Shown: positions 23,303 through 36,200, numbered from the stretch's first letter. The stretch: 64,000 nucleotides of DNA from a virus (IMGVR_UViG_3300030390_000715:88754-152753), one strand, 5' to 3'. Notes: a model not told the origin generated them from the sequence alone. Translations and numbers: made by a program.

Positions 23303-24685
23303 ATGACCTCAGCGATTACTAATCAATTTCGAATGTCTCTGCTAGACGAGTTAAAAGCCGACATTGACGGATCCGTATCAAACTACTATGTGGGTCTAGC
23401 AAAGGGAGACGCGTATAATATCTCGGGTCTCGTTAACATTGCTCCTTCTGATGTTGGCTCAAACTACGCGCAATCTCAAATTAGACAAACCCTCCAGTCA
23501 GTCAAAACACTTGCGAATACTTCGTATGTTGTGCCTACTGTTAATTGGGTGAGTGGTACAATTTATAATCATTGGGATGACAACAACCACGCATTAACAA
23601 ACTTCTATGCTATAAACTCATTCAATGATGTGTTTATTTGCGTAGGTGTTGGTAAATTATCTGACGGTACTATTAACACTTCTGTAGACGAACCCACCCA
23701 AACATTTCAACGAAGTTCTGCTCTAGGTGGGGGCTACGCTTCTGACGGAAAGACGTTCGAGCTTGGTGATGGATATAGATGGAGATTCATGTATAGAATA
23801 TCCAACGTAGCTTATGCGACATACAGAACAGCAAACTGGACACCGGTTAAAAAAGTATCTGCTCTTGGATTAATTGCAGAAGAGAACGCACAAAAGAATC
23901 TTCAAGATGCTTCTATAGGCGGTGAAATAATAGGAGTTGAGATTGTAAGTGGTGGAACTACAGTAACAAGTGTCCCTACTATAACAGTTACAGGCAACGG
24001 AAGTCTAGCCGCATTCACTGTCGATATTTCTAACGGAGCAGTGACACGAGTATTAGTAGATACAGATGCCAACACAGGTGAATATCGACATGGAAGTGGC
24101 TATGATTATGCTGATCTAAAACTCAGTGTAGGCGATGCCGTTCTGCGCCCTATACTATCACCAAAATTGGGCGTTCATGCTGATATCGCCAAAACATTAA
24201 AGTCGAACGCGCTGATGCTTCAGACTGACTTTATTGCGAACGAGAACGAAAGTATTAGAATAGAGAACGACTTTAATCAGATCGCCCTATTCAAAAATGT
24301 AAACGCCTTTGGCACTTCGACTGCTTTCTCTGCTAACACAGGAAGTGCCTTGAAGGGTCTATCTGTTACTGTATCAAATGGCACGTTTGAAATCGACGAT
24401 CTATTCAAAAATGATGCAGGAACAGCTACAGCTAAGGTCTATTACCACGATACAGTAGATAGTAAATTATATTACTGGCAAGACGAACAAACAGGATTTG
24501 GTGAATTCAATGCTACAGACGGGCTATCTAACTTAATTCGTACAGGCATTGCAGGAACAAGCGCATTATTATCACCCGACATTGATGCATATTCGGGTGA
24601 TATAATGTATATAAATAATGTAGACGAGATTACTAGAGCAAGTAATCAAACCGAAGATATTCGAATCGTAATTCAGCTAAGATAA
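23303..24685 (+). CDS. 8: Baseplate wedge subunit gp8
   Basis: A 460-residue protein. The N-terminal region reads NYYVGLAKGDAYN, and the middle DGYRWRFMYRI. The C-terminus GDIMYINNVDEITRASNQTE aligns with T4 gp8 (GEMIYMENRPPIIMAMDQTE), ending with a terminal strand of the same kind. T4 gp8 has about 334 residues; the extra length lies in the middle (about 210-330), a beta-rich insertion. It connects wedge proteins at the baseplate edge. Confidence 0.85.
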   Translation: MTSAITNQFRMSLLDELKADIDGSVSNYYVGLAKGDAYNISGLVNIAPSDVGSNYAQSQIRQTLQSVKTLANTSYVVPTVNWVSGTIYNHWDDNNHALTNFYAINSFNDVFICVGVGKLSDGTINTSVDEPTQTFQRSSALGGGYASDGKTFELGDGYRWRFMYRISNVAYATYRTANWTPVKKVSALGLIAEENAQKNLQDASIGGEIIGVEIVSGGTTVTSVPTITVTGNGSLAAFTVDISNGAVTRVLVDTDANTGEYRHGSGYDYADLKLSVGDAVLRPILSPKLGVHADIAKTLKSNALMLQTDFIANENESIRIENDFNQIALFKNVNAFGTSTAFSANTGSALKGLSVTVSNGTFEIDDLFKNDAGTATAKVYYHDTVDSKLYYWQDEQTGFGEFNATDGLSNLIRTGIAGTSALLSPDIDAYSGDIMYINNVDEITRASNQTEDIRIVIQLR

Positions 24686-24699
24686 TAAGAGACTAAAAA

Positions 24700-27600
24700 A
24701 TGGCAAACCAATATACTTCCGCTACGTTACCAGGTACTTACGCAGACGATTTTGACCCAACAAACAATTATCATCAAATATTGTTTAATAGTGGTCGCGC
24801 ATTGCAAGCCCGAGAACTTACTCAATTGCAGAGTATCATCTTTGCTGAAATGAGCAGGATGGGCGGCAATTTATACAAAGAAGGTGCGGCTATCTCAGGT
24901 GCTGGCACTAGTATCAATAGCGCATACGATTATGTCAAGATCGCTTCGACAAATGCAGGTGGCGAATTCTCTGCTATACCCGTCGGAACAATATTCTCTG
25001 ATCCTATTACTAATATCAAAGCACAAGTCCTAGAAGTATCGCAAGCAAAAACAGGGCAGTTATTTGATACGTTGTTCATTGAATATATCAATAACGGAAG
25101 CGCAGTCTCAGGAAACACTCCTACTAGATTTGGTGATCAGGTCACACTCTTCGATCAGTCAGGTGGTGGTTATGAATTAATCACAGAAACACCTAACGCT
25201 ACTGGTAAAGGTGTTAAGTTTACTGTCGCAGAAGGCGAGTTCTTTGCTCTAGGTAGATTCGTTAATACTATTGAACAATCTATCATATTATCTCCTTACG
25301 AAAATTCTGCGATTGATACTGTCGTAGGATTTAGAGTCGTTCAAGATATTGTTACTGTCAATGACACTGAAGCATTATATGACAACACAAACGGTGTCGT
25401 TAATACAGCTTCTCCTGGTGCTGATCGCTATCGTATCAGCCTAGTTCTAACTACCGAAGATCAAGTTACTGACTCGCAAACATTCTTGTTCTTAGCGCGA
25501 GTTGAAAACTCAAAGATCAGCGAAGAAATACAAATTCAAGACTCGTTCAATAAAATTAATGATCTACTTTCTATACGCACTAAAGAAGAGTCAGGCGATT
25601 ATGTAGTTAATCCTTTTACTGTTAACGTCGACGATTTTGATAACGGTCTTGATTCTAACCTCGATCTTATTGTATCAGAAGGCACAGCATATATCAATGG
25701 GTACAGAGTAGAAAATCAAAGTTCTGCTAAGTTTAAATTGCCGAGACCCACTGCTACTGAATTAGTTAATAACGATACTATCGGTATTCAGTTAGGCAAC
25801 TATTTCCTATGTAATGTCAACAAAGATATTCCTATTCTTGATTATACAGAAGTGAATCTATACTCTGCTGTCACTGCGGGCGGTTCTGTAGTCGGTACAG
25901 CGAGAGTCCGAGGAATTCAACACTTCAGCGACACCGTACAAAAAGTATTTGTCTATGATGTTACTATGCAACCCGGTCAATCTATTGCCCAGATAAGAAG
26001 TCTAGGTACGGCTTCTACTAATTATTTTGACATAGTTGTCGCCACAAACGGTATTAAATTATACGAGACTGATAATAACGATCTATTATTTGCTACTAAC
26101 AACGCACGACCTTCAGACTTTGATGATATTACAGTAACAGTTCAGAAGTACCAGACGAAAACTGCTGTTGGTAATGCGGTCACATTAGATCAATTACCTG
26201 TTGGTCAATCTTACACACAATCTTCTGAGTGGATATTAAGTACTGCTCAAACCAGTGGTGTGGAATTACCAAGTACTTATGTTGTTACTATAACTAACAG
26301 TGGTCGCGATGCTTCTGTAACGAGTCTCGCGCAAGCTACTGACGATTATAAAATTATCGCGTTTGTGCAAAAGACTGCTACGATAAAGCCTAAGACTGCT
26401 ACTACTTCGGGCACGACTTCATTCACCTCTTCTGTAGATGCGGTATCTGGTGTTACGTATTTTAATCTTGGTCTTCCTGATATCTACTCTGTCGATTCTG
26501 TCAGACAAAACAATAGTGCTGGTAATGATTTATCGTCTATCTTTACAATAGATGATGGTCAACGCGACAATTATTACGGTGACGGTCGCCTAGTACTTAA
26601 AGACGGCTTCGCAGATCCAGGCACAATCTATGTAAACTTCAAGTCGTTCACTCGTGGTGCAGGCGATTTCTATGCGGTCAATTCATACAACGTACCATAT
26701 AGTGATATTCCTAAGCACATAACGAATACTGGTGAAGAGATATCGTTGCATGATGTTATCGACTTTAGACCTGATCAAAATACTGCGGGCACAGTGTCGA
26801 ATATACCTGCGCTTCCTCTCAACGGTTCTTTAATCACTGCTGACGTTAATTATTATTTGCCTCGTGCTGATAAAGTTATCATGACTCATGACGGTGAGAT
26901 CAACATTCTAATGGGGCAACAAGCCCGCGATCCACAATTCAAAGAGACACCTGATAACTCTATGGAATTGTATAAGATCATATTGAATGCAAACACCAAG
27001 GATGAAAATGATCTTGTTGTCGTGCCTACTGCTCAACAACGTGGCTACACGATGAAAGATATCGGTGATCTAGAAAATAAGATCGATGCTATAGAAGAGT
27101 CTACTTCACTTAGTATTTTTGAATTAGAAGCGCGTCTTGATAACGTACTTGACAGTGATGGCGTAATTCGTATCATTAGTGGTCTTCAAGTCAACGAAGC
27201 GACTGATCATACTGGCACCGACACGGGTTCACCTGATCATAGAGCTTCGATAGATCCTGAGAATCGTTTGATTAGACCATCATTCGAAGAAGGTAATACT
27301 AGACTAGTCTACGTACCAAACAATACTGCTGATGCTTTCACAACATCACATTCAAGTACGGGTGTTGTCAAGAAGGGCGATAACATCTATCTTGCGCACG
27401 ATTCCGCAGAATGGACATTCCAGAAACTCGCTTCACGTACTACAAAGATTAATCCTTTTGGATTGATCGACAATGTTGGTACATTAAAACTTTCTCCTTC
27501 TACTGATGAATGGAAAGAGTCTATTCAAGATGCTGTTAAGGTTCTAGCTGGTACTAATAAGCTGTCCGCAAAACAAGCGCATTGCTGGAATAACTGGCAG

Positions 27601-30006
27601 TGGAATTGGGGTGGTCGAACTAACGGATCTAATTTCACGGCTAATGTTAGACGAGTAGTAGCCTCCGAAAGTCTACGTAGAGTGATTGGTGATAGAACAG
27701 TCGATCTTGCCCTTGTACCATGGATTCGATCACGAAAGATTTTCTTCAAGGCGCAAGGCTTAACTCCGAACACTAAGTTTACTCCATTCTTTGACGGTAA
27801 AGATGTCTCTGCATGGTGTCGAGAAGAAGTTGCATTCGTTCAGTGGTCAGATCGAGTAGATGATATTGGTAATAAGAATACATACTCAACAATGTCTGGT
27901 CACCCTGACGGAACTACTGATCTTATTGCTGATGCCAACGGTGAAGTCATTGGGTCATTCTTCATACCTAATATTACACCTAAGTATGCGCTACAACACA
28001 CAAAATATCGTGGAAGATATAATAGATATTATCTACGATTTAGAGCCGGTGCAAGAGAATTTAAACTTCTTGATATCAACGTGAACGACTGGGCTAGTGC
28101 AAACAGTAAAGCATTTACGCATTATACTGCTAAGGGCTTGTTGCCATGGGTATGGTGGAATCCTCTTACGCGCTCAAGAGGCAATAAATATCTTTATCCT
28201 TACAACTACACACGTAAACTTTACTCTGCTAAAGAATTGAAACGTGTACTCGATAGAGTACCTGCGGCTTCTGTTAAGCTAATCGATCCTCAGTTATCTG
28301 GTTTATATGGACCTGATGGTGTTGCACTAGATGGTGCGGCTCTACAGACATTAGCAAACAATACTCAAATGTCGAAAGTTTTGTCCGATTATATTAACAT
28401 TAACTTTAATCAGTTTGCAGACATTTTACCTGCTACAGTCCAAGCGGCTACGATGAATCCATTAGCGCAGACTTTTCATGTTAGTAACGATGTTGGTGTT
28501 ACATTGACTAAGATTGATTTATTCTTCAAGTCAAAGCCAACGACTACTGGCTTACCTGTATCTGTTCATATTCGTCCGGTAGAGAATGGCAAGCCGTCAA
28601 CTTCAGACATTATACCTGATTCACATGTATATGTTAATAGTGCTGATGTTGTCGCAACATCTAATACGAATCAATTGGTTACTATTCAGGGTGCACCAAC
28701 ACCTTTCGTATTTGAAGAGCCACTTTACTTATCGCCTGGGCAAGACTACGCTATTGTGGTCACTTCGCAATCTACAGAGTACGAGCTTTACACTGCAAAG
28801 ACTCGCGAACCAGTAATCAATTCGAAGGCTAGATCGATCACAACACAGTCTGCGCCAGGAGCAATGTTCTTACCTCAGAATGGTGTTAACTGGACTGATT
28901 CGAAAGATCAAGACTTAATGTTCAAGCTAACACGCGCTAAGTTTGGTACGAACGGTGGAGCTAACGGCAGTCTTGTATTGAAAAATGCTGATGTTCCTGC
29001 TAGACTATTGAGTGAGAACCCATTACAAACTACAATTAGTGATCATAAAATATATGTTCGTCACGCCAATCACGGTCTACAGCCAGGAGATGGTGCTAGA
29101 CTAGATAGTTGTGCCGAAATAGGTGGATTCAGTTCTGCGCAGTTAAGCGGTAGTTTCGAAGTTATTGATGTCGATGCATACGGATATCGTTTCGAGATTG
29201 ATCCAAGTAATAGAGTCACAGCGACTACTACTGAAGTTGGTGGTGGTGAGAAATGTCTTTCTTTAGGAAACACTAACTTTTCTGTCGCTAATCCTCATAT
29301 CGAATCGATAATACCTAACACGACTTCGATTGATGTCTCTGCACAATTTACTTCTGGTAAGTCTGTATCTGGTTCTGAAACACGATTCGTAAGAGATACG
29401 AAGTATACGAGAATCACGCCTAAGACAAACACTGATTTTGAGAAGGTCAATACGTTATATAACTCTTATTCTCAAGACTCAGATATTGGTGCGGGCATTG
29501 CCTCTGCTTACTTCAAGGTTGATATGAAATCAGCAAGCGATTTTGTTTCTCCTATCATTGATTTACAGCGTTCTTCGTTAATAACTGTTAACAACTTGAT
29601 CGATGATCCGTCAGTTACACCGCATATCTATCCTGTCGCTGAAACATCTGCAACGGGTAGTACTACAGTAGCGTCTCATATTAATAGCCCTGTAGTATTG
29701 CAAGAGACTGCTGTTGGTATTCAAATAAAGACTGACGCGTCCGTTCACTCGGAATGCAACTTTAGATTAGCCTATCGTGTTTGTTCTTCTGATCAAGATA
29801 TTCAGAACACACCGTGGGTAGTTCAAAATCCTACTGACGCTATCGTAAAGGATGGAAGTGTGCGCTCCGTTGAATTCTTAGTCGGTGATAAGAATGGCAC
29901 AATACCTCCATTTAGTCAAGTTCAGACTAAGTTCATTCTAGAAAGTAAGAATAGTGGTAAGCCAGTAACCATAGGCAATAGTGTGGTCAAGTACTTAGCG
30001 GTATGA
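24700..30006 (+). CDS. Large baseplate wedge protein (DUF4815-type)
   Basis: A 1768-residue protein beginning with NNYHQILFNSGRALQARELT, the DUF4815-type phage structural N-domain. It then has many beta-rich domains, a helix-and-tryptophan-rich region (about 960-1160, QAHCWNNWQWNWGG; GLLPWVWWNP), and a beta-sandwich near 1240-1340 with NPLAQTFHVSNDVGVTLTKI. It lies where T4 has the large wedge proteins gp7 and gp10, and by size it could do the work of both. I cannot align it with either by eye. Function as wedge or peripheral baseplate protein is inferred from place. Confidence 0.75.
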   Translation: MANQYTSATLPGTYADDFDPTNNYHQILFNSGRALQARELTQLQSIIFAEMSRMGGNLYKEGAAISGAGTSINSAYDYVKIASTNAGGEFSAIPVGTIFSDPITNIKAQVLEVSQAKTGQLFDTLFIEYINNGSAVSGNTPTRFGDQVTLFDQSGGGYELITETPNATGKGVKFTVAEGEFFALGRFVNTIEQSIILSPYENSAIDTVVGFRVVQDIVTVNDTEALYDNTNGVVNTASPGADRYRISLVLTTEDQVTDSQTFLFLARVENSKISEEIQIQDSFNKINDLLSIRTKEESGDYVVNPFTVNVDDFDNGLDSNLDLIVSEGTAYINGYRVENQSSAKFKLPRPTATELVNNDTIGIQLGNYFLCNVNKDIPILDYTEVNLYSAVTAGGSVVGTARVRGIQHFSDTVQKVFVYDVTMQPGQSIAQIRSLGTASTNYFDIVVATNGIKLYETDNNDLLFATNNARPSDFDDITVTVQKYQTKTAVGNAVTLDQLPVGQSYTQSSEWILSTAQTSGVELPSTYVVTITNSGRDASVTSLAQATDDYKIIAFVQKTATIKPKTATTSGTTSFTSSVDAVSGVTYFNLGLPDIYSVDSVRQNNSAGNDLSSIFTIDDGQRDNYYGDGRLVLKDGFADPGTIYVNFKSFTRGAGDFYAVNSYNVPYSDIPKHITNTGEEISLHDVIDFRPDQNTAGTVSNIPALPLNGSLITADVNYYLPRADKVIMTHDGEINILMGQQARDPQFKETPDNSMELYKIILNANTKDENDLVVVPTAQQRGYTMKDIGDLENKIDAIEESTSLSIFELEARLDNVLDSDGVIRIISGLQVNEATDHTGTDTGSPDHRASIDPENRLIRPSFEEGNTRLVYVPNNTADAFTTSHSSTGVVKKGDNIYLAHDSAEWTFQKLASRTTKINPFGLIDNVGTLKLSPSTDEWKESIQDAVKVLAGTNKLSAKQAHCWNNWQWNWGGRTNGSNFTANVRRVVASESLRRVIGDRTVDLALVPWIRSRKIFFKAQGLTPNTKFTPFFDGKDVSAWCREEVAFVQWSDRVDDIGNKNTYSTMSGHPDGTTDLIADANGEVIGSFFIPNITPKYALQHTKYRGRYNRYYLRFRAGAREFKLLDINVNDWASANSKAFTHYTAKGLLPWVWWNPLTRSRGNKYLYPYNYTRKLYSAKELKRVLDRVPAASVKLIDPQLSGLYGPDGVALDGAALQTLANNTQMSKVLSDYININFNQFADILPATVQAATMNPLAQTFHVSNDVGVTLTKIDLFFKSKPTTTGLPVSVHIRPVENGKPSTSDIIPDSHVYVNSADVVATSNTNQLVTIQGAPTPFVFEEPLYLSPGQDYAIVVTSQSTEYELYTAKTREPVINSKARSITTQSAPGAMFLPQNGVNWTDSKDQDLMFKLTRAKFGTNGGANGSLVLKNADVPARLLSENPLQTTISDHKIYVRHANHGLQPGDGARLDSCAEIGGFSSAQLSGSFEVIDVDAYGYRFEIDPSNRVTATTTEVGGGEKCLSLGNTNFSVANPHIESIIPNTTSIDVSAQFTSGKSVSGSETRFVRDTKYTRITPKTNTDFEKVNTLYNSYSQDSDIGAGIASAYFKVDMKSASDFVSPIIDLQRSSLITVNNLIDDPSVTPHIYPVAETSATGSTTVASHINSPVVLQETAVGIQIKTDASVHSECNFRLAYRVCSSDQDIQNTPWVVQNPTDAIVKDGSVRSVEFLVGDKNGTIPPFSQVQTKFILESKNSGKPVTIGNSVVKYLAV

Positions 30007-30239
30007 TCAATTATCGTCACATAAAAGTCGAGGGGGTTCCTAGTTTAGTTCGAGATGTTGAAACAAACGCTATACTAAGTGTAGATGCAAAAGCAATCGA
30101 ACTAGCTAGAACCCAAAAAAGAATACGAGCCGCAAAGAAAATTGAACATACAGCCTTAGAGAATAAGGTCGATAGTCTCCAAAAAGACATAGAGGATATT
30201 AAAAAAATACTAGAATTGTTAGTCTCTGATAACGTATAA
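30003..30239 (+). CDS. Small conserved protein with coiled coil
   Basis: A 78-residue protein that overlaps the stop of the large wedge gene by 4 nt (ATGA). Residues 1-40 (INYRHIKVEGVPSLVRDVET) are a short beta unit. Residues 40-78 form a coiled coil with heptad hydrophobics (LENKVDSLQKDIEDIKKILE). Small proteins of this layout accompany baseplate genes in marine T4-likes and are probably virion components. Its stop codon is embedded in the next late promoter. Confidence 0.75.
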   Translation: MINYRHIKVEGVPSLVRDVETNAILSVDAKAIELARTQKRIRAAKKIEHTALENKVDSLQKDIEDIKKILELLVSDNV

Positions 30240-30242
30240 ATA
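30235..30242 (+). promoter_or_regulatory. T4-type late promoter for the tyrosine-ladder operon
   Basis: A perfect TATAAATA covering the TAA stop of the previous gene, 35 bases before the ATG at 30278. The next late promoter is only at 39654, so four genes probably share this transcript. Confidence 0.85.
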
Positions 30243-30277
30243 ACTGTAACTCTTGACGAATAAGAAGACTGACACCT

Positions 30278-33200
30278 ATGTCTCTACCCTTAAAACATCT
30301 TGGCAATGGCGCGCTTCAAGAATTAGCTTCCGTTGATCTTGATTCCATTGCTTATAGGGCGGGTGTTCATCTAGGTAAAATGGGCGCAGAAGATGCTTCG
30401 GCTCTAACTACAACCTCTACTGCTAACACTCTAGTCGGTTCAATCGATGATACGTTTTACGAAACCACTATAGGTTCTACTCCAGGAACAACATGGACAG
30501 TTAATCTAGCTGTCGATCATATATCGGACACAACTACCGGTGTTCATACTGCGACATTCACACAATTAAACGAATTTCCCTCTCCTATCTTTGTTGGCGA
30601 TACTGTAAGAGTTATTGTTACAGGTGATGCTCAGACAGGTTTTGAAGAGATCGCTCACGAATTGTCCGAGTCTGGTACAGCACTCTTCAGTACAGAAAGT
30701 GTAACAACAACACCGTCCGCGTCTATCATCGAAGATACTCGCGTCGAATGGGAAGATTTTGTTTATGGTCTGACAGGCACATTTATCTCACAGTTTGAGG
30801 TTAAGGTGACTCAACCTGGAGTAATAAACTTTTCGTTGAATGTGAGTACCACTGACTTAAACAACACAACTAATAATACCGCTAACGCGTCTATATCGTT
30901 TGCGACTGTCGATGTTGAAGAAACATTACCGCCAGAAGCGACTAGCGTTCAATATGACTTATATCAATCCAATGCTGGTATTGTTACGCAAAGCGTACAC
31001 AAAAAGAACCCTGTTTTCTGGACCAGATATCTAACGCCAAATGGTATCAAAGAAATGTCTGATGCAGAACTTGATTCGTTCTGCGAAAAATTAGTCATAC
31101 GAATTATGGCAAACGAATTGCCAGGCACATACAGATTAAATGCTAACAGCCCAGGCTCTGATTGGGTTCAATTTGTTAGCAACGTATTTACAGATACACG
31201 CGCAGACGGATCGACTACTGACTACTCGATATGGCTAAGACAGTCAGGTACTGCGCCTACTCAAGTTAATCTTGTATATCCGAAGCGCGTCTTGGGTGAA
31301 TACGCAGGATTAAATGAGTATACAGACAATCAAGTCGAATTTACTTTTGGCGAAAGAGTTAAGAAAGCCATTGCCACTACCGGTATTGGTAAATATGTAC
31401 TAAGATCATCTACTCAAGGTGCGCCTACTGAAACAGGAACGTGGGTTGCTCGTGGTAGTGCGATTGATACTAGACTAGAATATTATTATGACCCAGGTTA
31501 TGTTTCAACACCTGCATATTCAAGTCAATATGTAGAAGATTATGCAACCGACTATGTTGACACGTATGAAGGTAATTATGAGCCTACATATACTGGCGAT
31601 TTCACTGCTGACTTTGAAGGTACATACGAAGCGGAATATCTAGGCAACTATACGCCAGATTATGACACAGGATATGATGCCGAATACACTCAAAACTTTG
31701 AAGCTGATTATCAAAGCCAGTATGAGCAAGAATATCTTGGGGACTACGTTAGCCAATATGTACCCACATACGACGGTGCTATTTTTAACGAACAGTACAG
31801 TACGGATTATCTAGCCGCTGATTTTATAGGCGACTACATTAGCGATTATACAGCCGACGCATACGATTCAGGATATACTTCGGACTATCAAATTGATTAC
31901 ATTGGTTCATACACTGGTCAATACACTAGTAACTATGACAGCGTATATGAAGATATCAATTACGCTACAGATTACAGCGTAGATTATACAGGGCAATATG
32001 AGTCTGTATATGCGACCACGTATGAGAATGACTACACTAGTAATTATAGTTCCCAGTACACTTCTCAATATTCGGATGAATACGAGTCTGTATATGAAGA
32101 TATAGAATACTTGACCGATTACATCTCGGTCTATAATAGCGACTATACTACTGACTATCTAAGCGATTATGATAATACAGCATATAGTACGATTTTCGAA
32201 ACTACCTACGCCACAAATTATTCTACTGGCTTTGAATCTACCTTTATAGGCACGTATGATGACACTGACTATGCGGCTACCTTTTCTGGCGATTATGTCT
32301 CTAATTATGATAACTCATTCGTAAGTCCGGAGTATCAGAGTGTTTACGAGGGTAGCCCATACTCTGTAGACTTTGTTGGAGATTACACATCCACTTATGA
32401 TTCTTCGTTCGTACAGGATTTTGTAGGCACGTATGATGACACTGACTATGTGACTAACTTCGTCGGTGATTATGCTAGTCAATATATCAGTCAGTTTAGC
32501 CAAGACTTTGCTGTCGATTATAATACAGACGATTACGTGGTAGACTTTGTTGGTGATTATACGTCATCTTACGATGCTTCGTTCGCACAGGACTTCGTTG
32601 GAAATTATAGTGACACTGACTATGCGACTACCTTCGTCGGTGATTATGCTAGTCAATATATCAATCAGTTTAGTCAGAACTTTGCGGCAGTGTTTGATGG
32701 TTCTCAATATACTACTGTTTTTGAATCGAACTATGTGGGTGATTATGCAGGATCATTCGAAGGCAACTTCAACAACATATTCGAAGGTGCAAGTTATGTT
32801 TCTACCTTTGCCAACTCTTATGCTAGTCAATATACGTCACAGTTCAGTCAAGCATTCTCGGCTAACTATGATAACACAACATACACTGGTGACTTTAATG
32901 AGACTTATTCTGGCGATTACATTGGTCTGTATAGCGCGTCTTTCGCAGGCAATTATGAGCGAACTACATATGAAACGCAATTTAGCGCGTCATACACCGG
33001 CAACTATGTGGGTCTTTTCTCACAGACTTTCTTAGGAACATATGACAGTCAAGGATACACTGCTGACTTTACAGCAAACTATACTGGCGACTACAGCGGT
33101 ACGTTCGGAACTACGTTTCTTGGAAATTATGATAGTCAACAATTTAACGCTATCTTCGAGAGTACTTACACTGGTGATTATGACGGACAATTTAGTGCTA

Positions 33201-36200
33201 CGTTTATCGGTGAATACGATAGAGTAAACTACAACACAAACTTCGTAGGCGATTACGTCGGTGATTATAGCGGAGCATTTAGTGCTACGTTTGTAGGCAA
33301 TTACGAAAGATTGACGTACCAAGGCGAGTATGTTTCTACGTACACTGGTGATTATACCGGAACATTTAATGCCAACTTTAACGCTACTTACGATGGAGCT
33401 AATTACGCCTCTCAATATACTGGCGGTTATACTGGCGCTCCGTCTGAAACCTTTAGTGCTAACTTTATAGGCGAATACCAGCGAATTGATTACACTAGCC
33501 AATATACTGGTCAATACGTATCACAGATAAGCGAATCGTTCGGTGCTTCATATACGGGTGTCTACGAAAGAACCAATTACACTTCTGTTTACACTGGTGG
33601 TTATACTGGACAAGTAAACGAAAACGAGGATAGCACTAACGAAGAGTCGTTCGCTCGTGACACTTACGTCTCACAATACACTGGCGGATACACTGGTGGT
33701 TATGCAGGGCTATACGAACGCGCAGTGAATGAATCGTTTTCAGGTGCCTCATTCACTGGTGATTATACAGGGCAGTATGTTGGTCAAGTTGGCGAAACCA
33801 TAATTGATAATATCGATGAATCGTTCAATGTGAACTATACAGGCGAATATACAGGTCAGTATGTTGGTCAAGTTGGCGAAACCATAGGCGATGCTATCAA
33901 CGAATCATTCAATGTAAATTACACTGGTGATTATACAGGGCAGTATGTTGGTCAAGTTGGTGAAACCGAGCAACAAACATTTACAGCAACTTTTAACTCT
34001 GCTAATAACTACAATACGCAATATACAGGGCAGTATATTGGTCAAGTAACCGAGAATGAAAGTACAACGGAACAACAATCTTATACAGGCGCATATACAG
34101 GCGATTACACAGGTCAGTATGTTGGTCAAGTAAGTGAGACAGAACAAACAGCTATCAACGAAGGTTTTGTTACCACATATATTGGAACATATACTGGTGG
34201 TTATGAACGCGCACAAACAGAAAATGAAGACCAAACACAATCGACCACATACACGGGCGGTTATGTACGCGCACAAAACACTACTAATCAAGATACGGTG
34301 ACTGATGCCGTAGGGGAAGTTTTCAATGGAAACTTCCAAGGAAACTACGTTAGTACCTCTACAACTTTTTACAATGGACCAAATGCTCATACAACAAGTA
34401 CGATGGTTGCTGACGAATATGCTGATCTAAATGATTACAACCTTTCGGGTACAGCCGGTTATTCCTCTGTTTCTTCTACCCTTGGTGGTAGTTTCAGCCC
34501 AACTTCACTTAATCTTGGCATGGGATCTGTAAGGGCTCTATTTCACAACTGGACTACGATTTTTACTTCTGGTGTTGGTGTTAAAACATCGCAAGGTTTA
34601 ACGCTTCAACTCAACGCTGGTAGTAATCCCACAAACTGGCAATCGATGCACCTTGTAGCACCCGGTGGCGCGGTTACGATTGTCAATAGAACGTCTATGT
34701 CTTATACGCTGTCAGGTGGAATTGCGACTTTCTCTATATCTTCCTCGGTTGCCCCCGGACCCGTCTTCTTTGGTCAAAATGAATCTTGGACTGTTAAGTT
34801 TATTAATCCCTTTGGCAACACAGCGGGATATGCCGGTGGAGGTGGCAGTTCAACTTTCATAGGAGATTACGTAAGTTCATACATAGGCTCTTATTTAGGC
34901 GCATACACGGGCTCATACACAGGGCAATATACAGGAACAGTGAACGAGAATTTCACGGGTGATTATGTCGGGCAGTATTCGGGTCAATATGTTGGTGTTG
35001 TTCAAGAGGGCATAGATGAAGGCTTTGCGTCTACATACACTGGTCAATACACTGGTGGCTATACAGGTTTATACGAACGAGCGCAGAACCAGTCGTTTGC
35101 TACGGTTCAATCATCGACATATACCGGTGGCTATACAGGGCAATATACAGGCTTATACGAACGAGCGCAGAATGAAAACTTCGCGGTCAACTATAACAGT
35201 TCATACATAGGCAACTACACTGGTGGTTATGCAGGGCTATATGAACGAGCGCAGAGTGAAACTTTCGCGGCTGTTTATGCTGGAACGTACACAGGTCAAT
35301 ACACTGGTGGCTATTCAGGATTATATGAACGAGCGCAGAGTGAAACTTTCGCGGCTGTCTATGCCGGCACATACACTGGACAATACTCTGGTGGTTATGC
35401 AGGGCTATATGAACGCGCAGTGAATGAAACTTTCAGTGTTGCTTACGCGGCTGATTATATTGGTCAGTATGTTGGTCAAATAGCTGAAGTAGAACAGACT
35501 ACAGAACAAGAAACATTCTCCGCGTCTTATATTGGAAATTACATTGGTGGTTATACTGGTCAGTACTTAGGGCAATATGAGCGTACACAACAACAAAACT
35601 TTTCCGCTAACTACTTAGCCTCGTTTGAAGGTGCATTTAACGCAACATATGTGGGGCTATACGAACGCGCTATTGATGAAACATTTAGTGCTAACTACCT
35701 CGGAACATTCGCGGGCGATTATGTCTCACAATATACTGGAGCATACGAATCTGTAGATAGCGAAACATTTACGGCTAACTTCACTGGCTCTTATAATAGC
35801 ACATATTTGTCATCGTATGACGGTACCTTTGTTGCTAACTTTAATCAAACATTCATTGACCAATACACCGGAACATTCCTTGGTGATTATCTTTCGCAGT
35901 ATACAGGCGGATTCTCAGAGTCCTTCGCCGGAGACTACGCTTCTGATTATCTCGGAACATTCGCGGGCGATTATCTTTCGCAGTACACGGGCGTCTTTAC
36001 ACAAAACTTTGTAGGCACATACACTTCGGGCTATACAAGAACATTCGACGGCGACTACGTTTCACAATACGAAGGTAACTTCTCGGCTGTATACACAGGA
36101 AACTTTACTGCACAATACACCGGAACATTCGACGGCAACTACGTTTCACAATATGAAGGTAACTTCTCGGCTAATTTTGGAGCGCAGTTTAGCGCACAGT

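Noticed and set aside
33032-34390. Two 160-codon frames on the minus strand in the tyrosine-ladder gene
   Set aside because: Repeated TAT/TAC/ACT codons leave the reverse strand free of stops by chance; both lie inside the long plus-strand frame and have no start signals.
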